Assembly (NCBI GenBank): GCA_028285345.1
Contig: JANQPT010000019.1
Coordinates: 62,001-126,000, forward strand
Length of the DNA: 64,000 bases
Reading direction: 5' to 3'
DNA from: Planctomycetales bacterium
Lineage (GTDB): Bacteria; Planctomycetota; Planctomycetia; Planctomycetales; Planctomycetaceae
Shown here: positions 1-9,977 of the stretch, piece after piece
How positions within the stretch are numbered: the stretch's first letter is position 1
How the letters are laid out: each line of letters begins with the position of its first letter
Made by a program: the position numbers and the translations under genes
The notes under the pieces: generated by a model
Told to the model about the DNA's origin: nothing
The model's input: only the letters and a program-made list of their open reading frames with translations
Database searches by the model: none

Positions 1-1853
1 TCAACGATCACGAGGACAACGGCGGTAAGGTGCTCGCCGAAATCAACAACGGCCAGTTCACGCTGACCGATCAGACCGGCGGCGGCGGACCGGGGACGTT
101 TCAGGTCACCGAACTCAACGACGCCAACATTCTGAGCCAACTGGGATTAGACGTCGCCGCTGTCGGCAACACGATCACCGGTGAGCGCGTCGTGGCGGGA
201 CTCAACACCGTGTTGCTGGACAATCTCAACGGCGGGCAGGGGATCGACACGCTGGGGTCGCTTTCGTTGACGGACCGATCGGGCAAGTCGGCGACGGTCG
301 ATCTCAGCACTGCGACTTCGCTCAATGACGTTATCAATGCCATCAACAATGCGCAAGACGGCGGAGCCGATCTGAATCTCGTGGCGACGCTCGATGAACT
401 CGGGACTGGGATCACAATTACCGACACCACCGCGGCGCCGACCAGCAATTTGGTGATTGCCGACATCGGCGGGGGCACACTCGCCGCGCAACTAAACATC
501 GCCGCCGACACGACGACCGCTACGGTGGACTCGGGCTCGCTCAATTTGCAATACGTCGCCGCGGGTACGAGCATTGAAGGCTACGCTCCCGGCGGCGGCA
601 CGCCGCAACTGAGCAATTTTTCAATCACCGACTCGGCCGGCAACACCGCCTCGATCAGTCTGACGACGACCGTCAAGACGATCGGCGATGTGATCCAACG
701 CATCAACGCTGAAGACGGCGTTAATGTTCACGCTCAACTCAATGCGACCGGCGACGGATTCGAGATCGTTGACCTGGCGGGCGGAACCGAAGAGCTGAGA
801 ATCGAAGACCTGGGCGGCGGCAAGGCGGCGGAAGGGTTGCGATTGCTGGGCGAAGTAGTCACCGACAACGAGGGCAATCAGAAGGTCGTCAGCCGCAAGG
901 CGACCCAGATCGAGGTGACCGACGAGGACACATTGGAAAATATCGTCGAGAAGATCAATGAATCGCAGGCGGGAGTCACCGCGGCGATCATCGACGACGG
1001 CAGCACGCTCAACTCCAAGCGCATTGTGATCAACGCTGACACTTCCGGGCTGGACGGAGCTCGGATTATTAGTACCGAAGGCATCGACTTGGGCCTGCAA
1101 ACGGTCGTCGAAGCGGCCGACGCCGTATTGCGAATCGGTGCGGACCTTGCGACGTCGTTTGTGATGACGTCCAGCACGAACAGATTCAATACCGGAATCA
1201 ACGCGCTGATCGACATCAACCAGCCCAGCGAAGACCCGGTGACGGTGAGCATTTCGCGCGATCAAAAGAGCATCGGCTCGGCAATTGAAGCTTTCATCAG
1301 CGCGTATAACACCATCATCGATTCCGCGGCCGAGTTGACGAAATTCGACCCGGAGACGGGCGAACGGGGCGCGCTACAGGGCGAAGGGATCGTGCTCCGC
1401 ATTCTCAGCCGCCTGGACAACGAAGCCGTCGGTTCCGCCAGCAGCGACGGCAGCATCTCGTCACTGGCCGACTTGGGGATTACGGTCACAACCGGCGGCA
1501 GACTACAACTGGATCAAGATGTCCTGCAAGAAATCTTTGACGAAAACCCCGACGCCGTCCGCGAATTTTTCGCGGCCGACGAAACCGGATTCGCCGACCG
1601 TTTCGAAGAGGTCATCGACGGTTTCACCGACCCGTTCACCGGCGCGCTGACCAGTCAGTCGGAAGGCCTGCAGGAATCGATCAGCTCCCTCGAAGACCGC
1701 ATCATTGATCTGAACGCGATTCTCGATGTTCGCCGCCAACGGCTGATCCAGGAATTCGCGCGCATGGAGACGATTATCAGCCAACTCAACTCGCAATCCA
1801 CGGCGATCAGCGACCTGGCGGCACTTGCCGCGTCTGCCTCGCAAGGATCCTGA
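1..1853 (+). CDS. fliD: Flagellar hook-associated protein 2 (filament cap) FliD, 5' end outside the window
   Basis: The frame is open from the first bases of the window with no credible start, so the N-terminus lies upstream; the stop is TGA at 1851-1853. FliD forms the pentameric cap at the filament tip and guides flagellin assembly. The visible part has repeated modules of the Flagellin_IN type (roughly codons 75-165, 190-280 and 285-355), each with a TxxDVIxxIN-like helix. A FliD_C-like region follows, including NTGINALIDINQP, SISRDQKSI and FISAYNTIID, and a C-terminal coiled coil of the kind that packs in the filament. fliS follows after 70 bases, the usual fliD-fliS order. The tandem IN modules make the protein longer than enterobacterial FliD. 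Identity is firm. Confidence 0.92.
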   Translation, partial: NDHEDNGGKVLAEINNGQFTLTDQTGGGGPGTFQVTELNDANILSQLGLDVAAVGNTITGERVVAGLNTVLLDNLNGGQGIDTLGSLSLTDRSGKSATVDLSTATSLNDVINAINNAQDGGADLNLVATLDELGTGITITDTTAAPTSNLVIADIGGGTLAAQLNIAADTTTATVDSGSLNLQYVAAGTSIEGYAPGGGTPQLSNFSITDSAGNTASISLTTTVKTIGDVIQRINAEDGVNVHAQLNATGDGFEIVDLAGGTEELRIEDLGGGKAAEGLRLLGEVVTDNEGNQKVVSRKATQIEVTDEDTLENIVEKINESQAGVTAAIIDDGSTLNSKRIVINADTSGLDGARIISTEGIDLGLQTVVEAADAVLRIGADLATSFVMTSSTNRFNTGINALIDINQPSEDPVTVSISRDQKSIGSAIEAFISAYNTIIDSAAELTKFDPETGERGALQGEGIVLRILSRLDNEAVGSASSDGSISSLADLGITVTTGGRLQLDQDVLQEIFDENPDAVREFFAADETGFADRFEEVIDGFTDPFTGALTSQSEGLQESISSLEDRIIDLNAILDVRRQRLIQEFARMETIISQLNSQSTAISDLAALAASASQGS

Positions 1854-1923
1854 CGCCGTAGTTCGCCCGCTGTGACATACGTGCCTATTTTCATCGACTC
1901 AAATCATGAAAGGGAGTTCCCCA

Positions 1924-2373
1924 ATGAACCAAGCCGACCAATACTTGGAGACTCAAGTCCTCACTGCCCCGCCGGAACAACTCCATATGCTGGTGGTCGA
2001 CGGCGGACTGCGTTTTGCACGGTTGGGGCTGCAGGCGCTGAATGAGCAAAACTACGACCTCTCGCACGAATCGTTCAGCCGCAGCCGCGAGTTTGTCAAC
2101 GAGCTGATCGCCGGCATCCAAGAAGAGGGCAATCCGGAACTGGCCGATCAATTGCGCGGCTTGTTCGGGTTCGTGCATCGCGCGCTCATCGCCGCCGATG
2201 GAGACCGCGACACGAAACAAGCTGCCGATGCGATCACGATTCTGGAACAGCATCGGGACACCTGGGTGCAACTGTGCAGCCGGCTCAAACAAGAGCAGGC
2301 CACTCACGCGCACGCCCCACACCGTTCAATGACGATTGAAGAAAACGAAACCGGGCGCTCCTGGACGACATGA
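1924..2373 (+). CDS. fliS: Flagellar export chaperone FliS
   Basis: A small helical chaperone (149 residues) that binds flagellin in the cytoplasm and prevents early polymerisation before export. The N-terminus YLETQVLTAPPEQLHMLV is the classic FliS signature (Y-x-x-x-x-V-x-x-A-x-P-x-x-L), followed by an all-helical body and a polar, probably disordered tail of about 25 residues. The start at 1924 is preceded by GGGAG at good spacing; an in-frame ATG at 1906 is less likely because that extension would cover the ribosome binding site. It lies directly downstream of fliD and is probably co-transcribed with it. Confidence 0.9.
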   Translation: MNQADQYLETQVLTAPPEQLHMLVVDGGLRFARLGLQALNEQNYDLSHESFSRSREFVNELIAGIQEEGNPELADQLRGLFGFVHRALIAADGDRDTKQAADAITILEQHRDTWVQLCSRLKQEQATHAHAPHRSMTIEENETGRSWTT

Positions 2374-2407
2374 GTGCCGAGGATGCACCCGACGTCGCCC
2401 TCATTAG

Positions 2408-3412
<1,005 letters not shown>

Positions 3413-3415
3413 TCA

Positions 3416-3440
3416 CCCTCGTTCCCAAACTCCGGTCTGA
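3416..3440. repeat. Copy (partial) of the CTCGTTCCCAAACTCC repeat
   Basis: This copy begins CTCGTTCCCAAACTCCGG. The same core recurs at 14265-14294, 16025-16054 and 29415-29442, always between genes. The other copies continue into a near-palindromic second half; here the second half has decayed. Confidence 0.6.
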
Positions 3441-3469
3441 ATCAATTGTAGGCGCAGGTCAATATCACC

Positions 3470-3681
3470 GTAGGTCAGGCACGCTCTGACATGGAGCAGA
3501 GTAAATCATTACTGCGAAACACATTCTGCAAACGCCAACCCTGTACTGTGCCATGCCTGACGCCGCCAAGGGAAAGGCGTCCCGCAACACGTCAGGCATA
3601 GTTCATTGAATGGCGCACCTGCAATGACACTGTTTTGCAATGAGTAGTATAGGTGAACGCGTCAGAGCGTGCCTGACCTAC
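3470..3681. mobile_element. MITE-like element with 21-bp perfect terminal inverted repeats
   Basis: The left arm at 3470-3490 (starts GTAGGTCAGGCACGC) is the exact reverse complement of the right arm at 3661-3681. Inside, ATGCCTGACG (3553-3562) and CGTCAGGCAT (3590-3599) form a nested inverted repeat that shares the TCAGGC core of the ends. There is no coding capacity in the 212 bp. It fills most of the 312-base gap between fcl and gmd. Small size, inverted ends and lack of a gene fit a non-autonomous, transposase-dependent element. No clear target-site duplication is visible. Confidence 0.6.
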
Positions 3682-3724
3682 ATGACTTCTTGAGAAGAAT
3701 AAATTGGAAGCGAGTCGAATTGAC

Positions 3725-4750
3725 ATGAACACCCCGAAACGCGCATTGATCACCGGAATCACCGGACAAGATGGATCGTATCTCGCGGAACTGCTGATCG
3801 AGAAAGGCTATCAAGTGCACGGCTTGGTCCGCCGCAGCAGCACGTTCAGCACCGAGCGGCTGGATCACATCTACCAAGATCCGCACGAGACCAATCCGCA
3901 ACTGGTCCTGCATTACGGCGACTTGACCGACGGCGGCAGCCTGACCAATTTGGTCCACGAAATCGAGCCCGATGAAATCTATAACCTCGGCGCGCAGAGC
4001 CACGTTCGCGTCTCGTTCGATCAGCCGCTCTATACGGTCGACGTCGACGCGCTCGGCACGTTGCGCTTGCTCGAAGCGGCACGGCAACTCAACCGCCGCC
4101 GCGAAGTGCGGCTCTACCAGGCCTCCTCCAGTGAGATGTTCGGCAAAGTCTCCGAAACCCCGCAACGGGAAACGACTCCCTTCCATCCCCGCAGCCCGTA
4201 CGCCTGCGCCAAGGTGTTTAGCTACTATCAGACCATCAACTACCGCGACGCGTATGACTTGTATGCCTGCAACGGCATCTTGTTCAATCACGAATCGCCG
4301 CGGCGCGGCGAGACGTTCGTCACGCGCAAAATCACCCTCGGCGCCACGCGAATTCGCGAAGGCCTGCAGAACAAACTCTTCTTAGGCAATCTCGACGCCA
4401 AGCGGGACTGGGGCTATGCCAAAGACTACGTCGAAGCGATGTGGTTGATGCTGCAGCAGGACCGACCCGAAGACTTTGTGATCGCCACCGGCGAAACGCA
4501 CTCGGTGCAGGAATTCCTCGATCTGACTTTCGAGCAGGTCGGGCTCTCTCCGCATCCTTATGTGGAGATCGATCCCCGCTATCTGCGTCCCAGCGAAGTC
4601 GATTTGCTGCTGGGCGACGCCGCCAAGGCGCGCGAGCTACTCGGCTGGCAGCCGCGGACTTCGTTTGCGGAATTGGTGAAGATCATGGTCGACGCCGACT
4701 GGGAACGCGCCCGCCGCGAACGCATCCTCGCCACCGTCCGCGCCGCCTGA
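3725..4750 (+). CDS. gmd: GDP-mannose 4,6-dehydratase
   Basis: Catalyses the first step of GDP-L-fucose synthesis: dehydration of GDP-D-mannose to GDP-4-keto-6-deoxymannose, with bound NADP. The 341 residues match the family. Motifs are [18 protein letters not shown] at the N-terminus (nucleotide-binding glycine motif), [31 protein letters not shown], the catalytic SPYACAK (YxxxK) and [18 protein letters not shown], all diagnostic for Gmd. I chose the ATG at 3725 because it aligns with the usual Gmd start; a TTG at 3704 would add seven residues. It partners with fcl upstream. The mobile element at 3470-3681 lies just before this gene and may affect its expression. Confidence 0.93.
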   Translation: MNTPKRALITGITGQDGSYLAELLIEKGYQVHGLVRRSSTFSTERLDHIYQDPHETNPQLVLHYGDLTDGGSLTNLVHEIEPDEIYNLGAQSHVRVSFDQPLYTVDVDALGTLRLLEAARQLNRRREVRLYQASSSEMFGKVSETPQRETTPFHPRSPYACAKVFSYYQTINYRDAYDLYACNGILFNHESPRRGETFVTRKITLGATRIREGLQNKLFLGNLDAKRDWGYAKDYVEAMWLMLQQDRPEDFVIATGETHSVQEFLDLTFEQVGLSPHPYVEIDPRYLRPSEVDLLLGDAAKARELLGWQPRTSFAELVKIMVDADWERARRERILATVRAA

Positions 4751-4783
4751 GTGTCGTAGGGTCCCGTGCTGGCCTGAATGGTG

Positions 4784-6391
4784 TCATTCGGATTGAGTGC
4801 CGGTGACGTGACTGACTTCGACTCCTGCCGGAGCATCAATATCAGTCGTCACGCGGCCGTCGCGGGTTCGAGTATGCCGCAGCCGTACGACTCCGTGGGG
4901 AGTGGGAAAGCTTCCCTCTACCCACTCCAAATCCGCTAATGAAGGCCGCACCTCAATCACAGAACTGCCCGGCTGTGAAGGCCGCACTCCCAGCACATGA
5001 TTGGTGAGCCAAGCGGTGACTCCGCATGACCACCCGTGGCATAAGCTGAGCGCGACGCCTGGTTGGCAGCGGCCGAATCCAATGGGGATTTCTCGCTCGT
5101 CCTCCTCGGCAATCCTGTCAATGCGTGCGGTATTCGTGACCCAACTGATGTCGAAATCTTCCCAATACGTGGTTGCTCCCAGATCGAGCATGGCTCCCCA
5201 ATAGTCGCGTGACAGCTCCAAGCAGCCGGAAATATCACCCGCAAGGCTGCGTGCTTCCAATACCGGATAGGTCAGAAACGGCGTCAATCCCTCACATGGC
5301 GACTTGCTGAGCAAATCCCGATTCACTTCTTGAGGATCAACAAGTCCGCCCAACACCAACAGCGCGGCTGCTTGTTTGTTGGTTTCGTTCGGAGGAATAT
5401 GCCGAGCCAGTTGTTGGCCCCCCGCCAGACAGTCTTGTTGTAGCTTCGGCTCCTCCAAGATTTCGCACAAGCTGCCGGCCGCTTGCAGCGCCCACGCGAA
5501 GAGTCCCTGATATCCGGCATGTGCGGCACGGTGGTCATGAGGTCGTTCGATGGCCCAGTCGACGAATCGCCAGCCGTCTAGCTGTTCCCGGCCATCGCTA
5601 TCGATCGCTCGCAGCAGCTTCGGAATCAAGCGGCGGAGATACGTCCGTTGATCCTCCAAATAGTCTCGGTTGCCGTGGTAGAGATACCACTGGTGATGAG
5701 TCAGCAGCCACCACAGCGAGTATCCGCTGATCCCGTTCATCCAGCCCAGCTCTTCCGGATCGACTGCGACTGTTGTGTCGCGGATTTCGTCGAGGCTTTC
5801 AGCGAAGACTGGTTGCTCTCCAAACACGACACTCGCCACCATCGCTTCCGGATACAAATCTCCAATCCAGACCGACCGTCCGCGCTTAATGCCATCCCAG
5901 ACGCGGGATTGCATGCAAAGCTGAACGGTATAAGCTCCGACTTGCCAGATGCGATTCAGCCGCTCATCGCTGGAATTGAACGCGCCGAGGTACTCCAGCG
6001 GCCGCTGAGTGGAAACGCCCATCACCCGGTCCAACTCGACGGTAACGCCCTCGTCCAGAGTCTCGAGTCGGACGAAACGAAAGCCGGTCTTGCCGAGTCT
6101 CACAACCGAGTCCGGTCGAATCTTAATGCGTTTCTCAATGTAGGCCGAACCGAGCACTTCGGCCATCGATTCTCCGAAGCGGACGTCAAGGGTCGCGGAC
6201 TCGGCGCCGACAATACCTCCCACCGATACTTGGAGTTCACCAAAAAACTCCACGCCGAAATCAAATACCAGCCCGGTCGCCGATGCCCCCCGCAACAGAT
6301 AGTCCTGATCTTGCGGGACCTCAATATCTCCCGGCTGCCAGACGATGCGTGTTGGTCGAATCGATGTTTCGACAAAGGTCCGCTCGGACAT
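4784..6391 (-). CDS. Alpha-L-rhamnosidase-like six-hairpin glycosidase
   Basis: A protein of 535 residues. It resembles family GH78 and related enzymes: a beta-sandwich N-terminal part with DFGVEFFGELQV, then an (alpha/alpha)6 barrel starting near FNSSDERLNRIWQVGAYTVQLC, with RVWDGIKRGRSVWIGDLYPE matching the conserved DG-x-KRDR-x-x-W-x-GD region that carries acidic catalytic residues in the family. A C-terminal beta domain (VRPSLADLEWVEGSFPTPHG) completes the fold. The start at 6391 has AGGAG about 8 bases upstream. No clear signal peptide is seen, so it may act in the cytoplasm on oligosaccharides. It converges with gmd. Exact substrate is unknown; it may be a broader GH78-like hydrolase. 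Confidence 0.75.
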   Translation of the reverse strand: MSERTFVETSIRPTRIVWQPGDIEVPQDQDYLLRGASATGLVFDFGVEFFGELQVSVGGIVGAESATLDVRFGESMAEVLGSAYIEKRIKIRPDSVVRLGKTGFRFVRLETLDEGVTVELDRVMGVSTQRPLEYLGAFNSSDERLNRIWQVGAYTVQLCMQSRVWDGIKRGRSVWIGDLYPEAMVASVVFGEQPVFAESLDEIRDTTVAVDPEELGWMNGISGYSLWWLLTHHQWYLYHGNRDYLEDQRTYLRRLIPKLLRAIDSDGREQLDGWRFVDWAIERPHDHRAAHAGYQGLFAWALQAAGSLCEILEEPKLQQDCLAGGQQLARHIPPNETNKQAAALLVLGGLVDPQEVNRDLLSKSPCEGLTPFLTYPVLEARSLAGDISGCLELSRDYWGAMLDLGATTYWEDFDISWVTNTARIDRIAEEDEREIPIGFGRCQPGVALSLCHGWSCGVTAWLTNHVLGVRPSQPGSSVIEVRPSLADLEWVEGSFPTPHGVVRLRHTRTRDGRVTTDIDAPAGVEVSHVTGTQSE

Positions 6392-6568
6392 TGGAAACTC
6401 CTGTATCGAACAGATGGGAGGCGCAACTGCTTGGCAGAATGTGACCCGGAGATCTGAGCGCTCCGTCACGGTCCACATCAGCTCTCGATCGTAACAAAAT
6501 CCACCCAGTTCCGCTCAACAAGGTATCCGGCCGATTTTTCTCCCAGCCCCCCAACCCGGAGCAGAACC

Positions 6569-7039
6569 ATGCCATTTGTGATTGATGCGAAGAAGATCCG
6601 TTATGCCAGCGAGGCTTATAAGCATAACGGCCAAACCCAATGTCCGATCATCGCCCAACAGGCGGTGCCGGTGAAAGGAAGTTCACGCGCGCCGAAGACG
6701 CGATTCTGGCGAAAAGGAATCCGCGTAAAAGGCGCACGACCGATGGATATTCAACGAGGAACCGTCATCGCCACGTTCAACTCGAAGGGCAAGTATCCCA
6801 GTTACAAAGAAGGCCAACTGCATACCGCAATCTATCTGTCGCACACGTCGAAGGGCATCTGGGTTGTCGACCAATGGCAAGGCAAGCCGACCCCCAGCAA
6901 ACGCTTCCTGAAGTTCGGCAAGCGCACACGGGACGTCAATCGCGGCGACTTCTTCTACGTGGTGGAAACCCAAGAAACGCTGGCGGCCCAGAAGTTTGAA
7001 GAACAGCGTCTCCACGACATCAAGACCGGAGCCCTCTAA
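6569..7039 (+). CDS. BPSL0067-like small protein with a Cys-His (CHAP/NlpC-like) pattern
   Basis: A protein of 156 residues. Residues around QTQCPIIAQ (Cys25), GTVIATFNSKGKYPS (about 64-78), HTAIYLSH (His85) and GIWVVDQW (Asp101) give the order Cys-His-Asp seen in papain-like NlpC/P60 and CHAP amidases, and resemble the BPSL0067 family. There is no signal peptide or membrane segment. It stands alone between two minus-strand genes and converges with the CPBP gene over a strong hairpin. Function is unknown; a peptidoglycan or amide hydrolase is possible. The family call rests on a few motifs only. Confidence 0.55.
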   Translation: MPFVIDAKKIRYASEAYKHNGQTQCPIIAQQAVPVKGSSRAPKTRFWRKGIRVKGARPMDIQRGTVIATFNSKGKYPSYKEGQLHTAIYLSHTSKGIWVVDQWQGKPTPSKRFLKFGKRTRDVNRGDFFYVVETQETLAAQKFEEQRLHDIKTGAL

Positions 7040-7119
7040 TTCAACCCGGGATGCGTTGAATTGTGGCCGCCTGGTGGATGCAGCTTGAGCGTCGATTCAC
7101 GCATCCGGTTTTCGTAGCG

Positions 7120-7152
7120 GCCCTCTCCGCCGAATTCGGCGGCGGAGAGGGC
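7120..7152. terminator. Bidirectional hairpin between converging genes
   Basis: GCCCTCTCCGCC (7120-7131) pairs perfectly with GGCGGAGAGGGC (7141-7152) around a 9-base loop, a 12-bp GC-rich stem between the converging genes that end at 7039 and 7163. No long T-run follows on either strand, so termination efficiency is uncertain. Confidence 0.55.
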
Positions 7153-7162
7153 GGGCGATGTG

Positions 7163-7777
7163 TCACTCGAAGTTTTTGTTCGCCTCAGTGTGTTGATTCG
7201 CATTGTGCCGCTCCCGGCTCTCGGCAGCCACCTTCACAAACGCCAGATAATCGTAAAGTGCGTGTGTGATGATCGGGGCCAGCAGATTCCCGCTGTAGTG
7301 CAATTGAAGGCCGAAGTACAGCCCCGCCACTGTTGCCAACACGACGTACGTCATCGTCACGCTGTGCGCCAAACCAAACAACACACTGCTGATCAGTAAA
7401 CCCAGCCAAAACGAATCGCCCCCGAATAGCGGCAATAGCAGGCCACGAAACAGCGTCTCCTCGCCGATGCCCGCCAGCAAGGCGATGGCCGCCAAGTCCC
7501 ATTTGCTGCATCGCGCCAGCAGCGGGCCCAGAATGTCCACCAGCAATTCCTTAATCGGCCGCAGCGGCCCGACGGGATAGCGGTCGCAAATCACAAACCC
7601 GGCGTAGAGTGGTATCGCGCCGCCGATGCCCCACAACAGCGCGTCGACATCCCAGGTGACGGTCTCCAACGGCTGCACGTTAAACACCCACCCCACTCCC
7701 AGCGCGACCACGACCAACCCGCCTTCAACGAGGCTGGCAAGCGTCAGAAATGTGCTGCGATCGGGAGTCTGATCCAT
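7163..7777 (-). CDS. CPBP family intramembrane metalloprotease
   Basis: An integral membrane protein of 204 residues in the CPBP (CAAX protease and bacteriocin-processing, Abi) family. The hallmark GEETLFRG (EExxxR), FGLAHS and a late His (THALYDYL) supply the metal-binding and catalytic residues. About five to six hydrophobic segments are visible. The start at 7777 is an ATG; a TTG 17 codons upstream is also open but less likely. Members process prenylated or signal peptides, or give immunity; nothing here identifies the substrate. It is downstream of the glycosyltransferase genes on the same strand but separated from them by about 190 bases. Confidence 0.8.
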   Translation of the reverse strand: MDQTPDRSTFLTLASLVEGGLVVVALGVGWVFNVQPLETVTWDVDALLWGIGGAIPLYAGFVICDRYPVGPLRPIKELLVDILGPLLARCSKWDLAAIALLAGIGEETLFRGLLLPLFGGDSFWLGLLISSVLFGLAHSVTMTYVVLATVAGLYFGLQLHYSGNLLAPIITHALYDYLAFVKVAAESRERHNANQHTEANKNFE

Positions 7778-7967
7778 ACTACTGGAAAATGCTGCTTTTA
7801 CGTGCTGCGCCGTTCCTTGAACGATCAATCATTGATAACGGTGGTGGCCACGTCCGGCTCGTCATGGCGGACGGGGTCATCTTGACTCGATTTGCCGATC
7901 AACGCAATCAACTGCCGCAATTCTTCAGCAGACACGGATCAGCAGCCTCCAGGCGCGGCCAAATTGC

Positions 7968-8927
7968 TCAAACGTGCGCTAGGCCATCCAACCGCTCCAA
8001 CAACTCCCCACGAAACCGCTGCAATGAAAATGCCCGGTCCGCATGAGCACGGGCGGCGCGCGACATGTGCCGACGTGCTCCCGGGTCGCTCAACTCAGCA
8101 ATCGCAGCGTTGAAATCACTCATCTCCCGGCACAAGTAGCCGCAGCCCTTGGCCACCTGCTCGACAAATCCGCCGCGATCATCGACGATCGGCACACAAC
8201 CGCAGCGCATCGCCTCCGCAGCCGTCCGTCCGAACGATTCACTCAACGTCGGGTGGTGGTACAGCAGCGCATCCCACTGCCAGAATCGGCTGCGGGCTTC
8301 CCAGTCCGCGTCCCAGAATCGCGCGCGGCCGCCGCAGGCGTCCTCCAATGCAGTCCGCAATTTCGTGGGGCAACCCACAAACTCCCATTCGACCTGCGGA
8401 TGACTCCGCGCCAGATCGCGGTAGAAGCCGACGAGTTGCTCGGGCCATTTGTGCGACACCGGAGTACACAGCCGCCCGATGATCGGATCAGACCTCAAGG
8501 CGCGCGTGTCGCTCGAACAGTCGGGCCGCGTAGCGGAGGGAACCGCTTGATACAACACGGACGACTCGTCCGCCCCGCATTGTGATGCCAGCCAGCGCGA
8601 ACAATACAGCGTCAGATCGCCCGCTGCGGGTTCTATCCGCGAATGAACATAAGCGATCGTAAACACCGGCAGTTCTGCAGCCAACGATCGCGCTGCCGTG
8701 TTGTGCAGCAACACCACGTCCGCACCGCAATCGTCCACTAGCGACGGCGTGACGCGGTCCCACGCGAGCACCTCACAATGCTCAAACGCGGCACGCGTCG
8801 CGGCGGTCGGACGACTCAGAAACGCGAGGGTATGTTGTGCATCTGGAAAACAACGCGTGACCGTCCAAGCGCACGCCGCCGTCCCACCCAAAATCCGTCC
8901 CACGTTGCAAACTTGCAATAAATGCAC
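7968..8927 (-). CDS. Glycosyltransferase, group 1 (GT4-like)
   Basis: A protein of about 319 residues. The N-terminal half (HLLQVCNVGRILGGTAACAW) resembles the acceptor Rossmann domain of GT-B enzymes, and the C-terminal half has HPTLSESFGRTAAEAMRCG, the E-x7-E motif that binds the nucleotide sugar. The start is uncertain: a GTG at 8927 is chosen because the longer frame from a TTG at 8963 runs into a dispersed palindrome. It is followed on the same strand by the CPBP gene and preceded by the GT2 and MptE-like genes. Acceptor is unknown. Its position beside phage-like genes suggests it may have travelled with them. Confidence 0.72.
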   Translation of the reverse strand: MHLLQVCNVGRILGGTAACAWTVTRCFPDAQHTLAFLSRPTAATRAAFEHCEVLAWDRVTPSLVDDCGADVVLLHNTAARSLAAELPVFTIAYVHSRIEPAAGDLTLYCSRWLASQCGADESSVLYQAVPSATRPDCSSDTRALRSDPIIGRLCTPVSHKWPEQLVGFYRDLARSHPQVEWEFVGCPTKLRTALEDACGGRARFWDADWEARSRFWQWDALLYHHPTLSESFGRTAAEAMRCGCVPIVDDRGGFVEQVAKGCGYLCREMSDFNAAIAELSDPGARRHMSRAARAHADRAFSLQRFRGELLERLDGLAHV

Positions 8928-8944
8928 GATCCCACCATCTGTAG

Positions 8945-8961
8945 GGTCCGCTCTGCGGACC
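8945..8961. repeat. GTAGGGTCCGC palindrome, copy 1
   Basis: GGTCCGC-TCT-GCGGACC is a perfect 7-bp stem, 3-base loop. The same palindrome in inverse orientation lies at 44331-44347 inside the end of a sulfatase gene. It sits at the 5' end of the GT4-like gene. Confidence 0.6.
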
Positions 8962-9072
8962 AAAACATAACCTCAACCTTCGTTCTGCATTCTGCCGGGT
9001 GGCCGCGATTGCGCAGCAATCGGGGTGCCGCAGGCACAAGAGGCCCCAATTTCACCGTCCTGATTTTCAATA

Positions 9073-9240
9073 CCACGGAGACACAGAGACACGGAGAAAA
9101 ATTCGAAGCACGAAATTCGAAATCCTAAACAAATTCGAAATCAGAAATTCAAATGACAAAAACTTAGAATGAGGCTGGACGCTCAGGACGGGGTCTTACA
9201 GCCTCACGCCTAACTCCTCCGTGTCTCTGTGTCTCCGTGG
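9073..9240. mobile_element. CCACGGAGACACAGAG terminal-inverted-repeat element, copy 1
   Basis: The 24-base left end (9073-9096, starts CCACGGAGACACAGAGACAC) is perfectly complementary to the right end (9217-9240). The inside holds repeated ATTCGAA blocks (TTCGAAGCACGAAATTCGAA and similar) and a CAGCCTCACGCC tract. The second copy at 13695-13892 shares ends and inner blocks in the same order. It has no gene of its own. The right part is translated as the tail of the GT2 gene, so the element must have inserted at or into its 3' end. Confidence 0.72.
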
Positions 9241-9967
9241 TTTCTCTATTTCCCAGGTGGCCGGCGAATTCGACATTACCGCCAAGAACACGCTCCCATT
9301 TCTCAATGAACGCCGCCCGATCGGCCACCCACTGCGTCTTCCGCTGTGGAAGCAGCGTCCGATCATGCGCCGTTCGATGCCCCAGATGCCGTAACGGCAG
9401 ATCGGTCATGGCCTGAAGCGTCGTCTCGAATTCACCCGACGATTCGCTCACCAGTCGCAACTGTAAATCGGTATCCGACCAATAGACGCGCAGCGATTCG
9501 TCAAAACATCCGATTTCGTCGAACCGCCGCCGGGATATGGCAAAACACCATCCCTCCATCAATTGCACATCGCCCAACCGCTCCGCCAGCGATGCGGGCC
9601 ACGCTCGCTCCACGCGATTCCGCACACCTGTCATCACGCAACTATGCTCTCTTAGCGGGGCAATCAGACGGTCAACCCACGGCCCGGTGGAAATCGTGTC
9701 GTTGTTGAGAAACAACAAGTAGGCTGTCTCAGCCTCCGTCGCCCCGCGATTCCAAGCGGCAGAGACCCCTAATCGAGTTTGCGCAACCAGCCGCGCCGGG
9801 GAATACGGATCTATGTCGAACTGACGGCCGCAACCAACGGGACTGCCGTCGTCCACGACCACGACCGGCCACGGAATGGCATCGAATCTGCGCAGGCTCG
9901 CCAAACATTGCCGCGTCAATTCGCCGTGTCCGTGTTGGGGGACGATAATCGTCGTATCGGCCTTCAT
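9164..9967 (-). CDS. Glycosyltransferase family 2, with a repeat-encoded C-terminal tail
   Basis: A protein of 267 residues with the GT-A fold. TTIIVPQHGHGELTRQCL opens the nucleotide-binding domain, VVVVDDGSP and LLFLNNDT carry the aspartates expected for UDP-sugar and metal binding, and DESLRVYWSDTDLQLRL matches the late acceptor-side acidic motif. The ATG at 9967 lies 11 bases after the stop of the MptE-like gene, so the two are probably one transcript; an upstream extension would overlap that gene. The last 25 or so residues (ETTETQRHGGVRREAVR...) are encoded by the inverted-repeat element at 9073-9240 and are unlikely to belong to the original enzyme. Sugar and acceptor are unknown. Confidence 0.78.
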   Translation of the reverse strand: MKADTTIIVPQHGHGELTRQCLASLRRFDAIPWPVVVVDDGSPVGCGRQFDIDPYSPARLVAQTRLGVSAAWNRGATEAETAYLLFLNNDTISTGPWVDRLIAPLREHSCVMTGVRNRVERAWPASLAERLGDVQLMEGWCFAISRRRFDEIGCFDESLRVYWSDTDLQLRLVSESSGEFETTLQAMTDLPLRHLGHRTAHDRTLLPQRKTQWVADRAAFIEKWERVLGGNVEFAGHLGNRETTETQRHGGVRREAVRPRPERPASF

Positions 9968-9977
9968 TCGGCAATCC

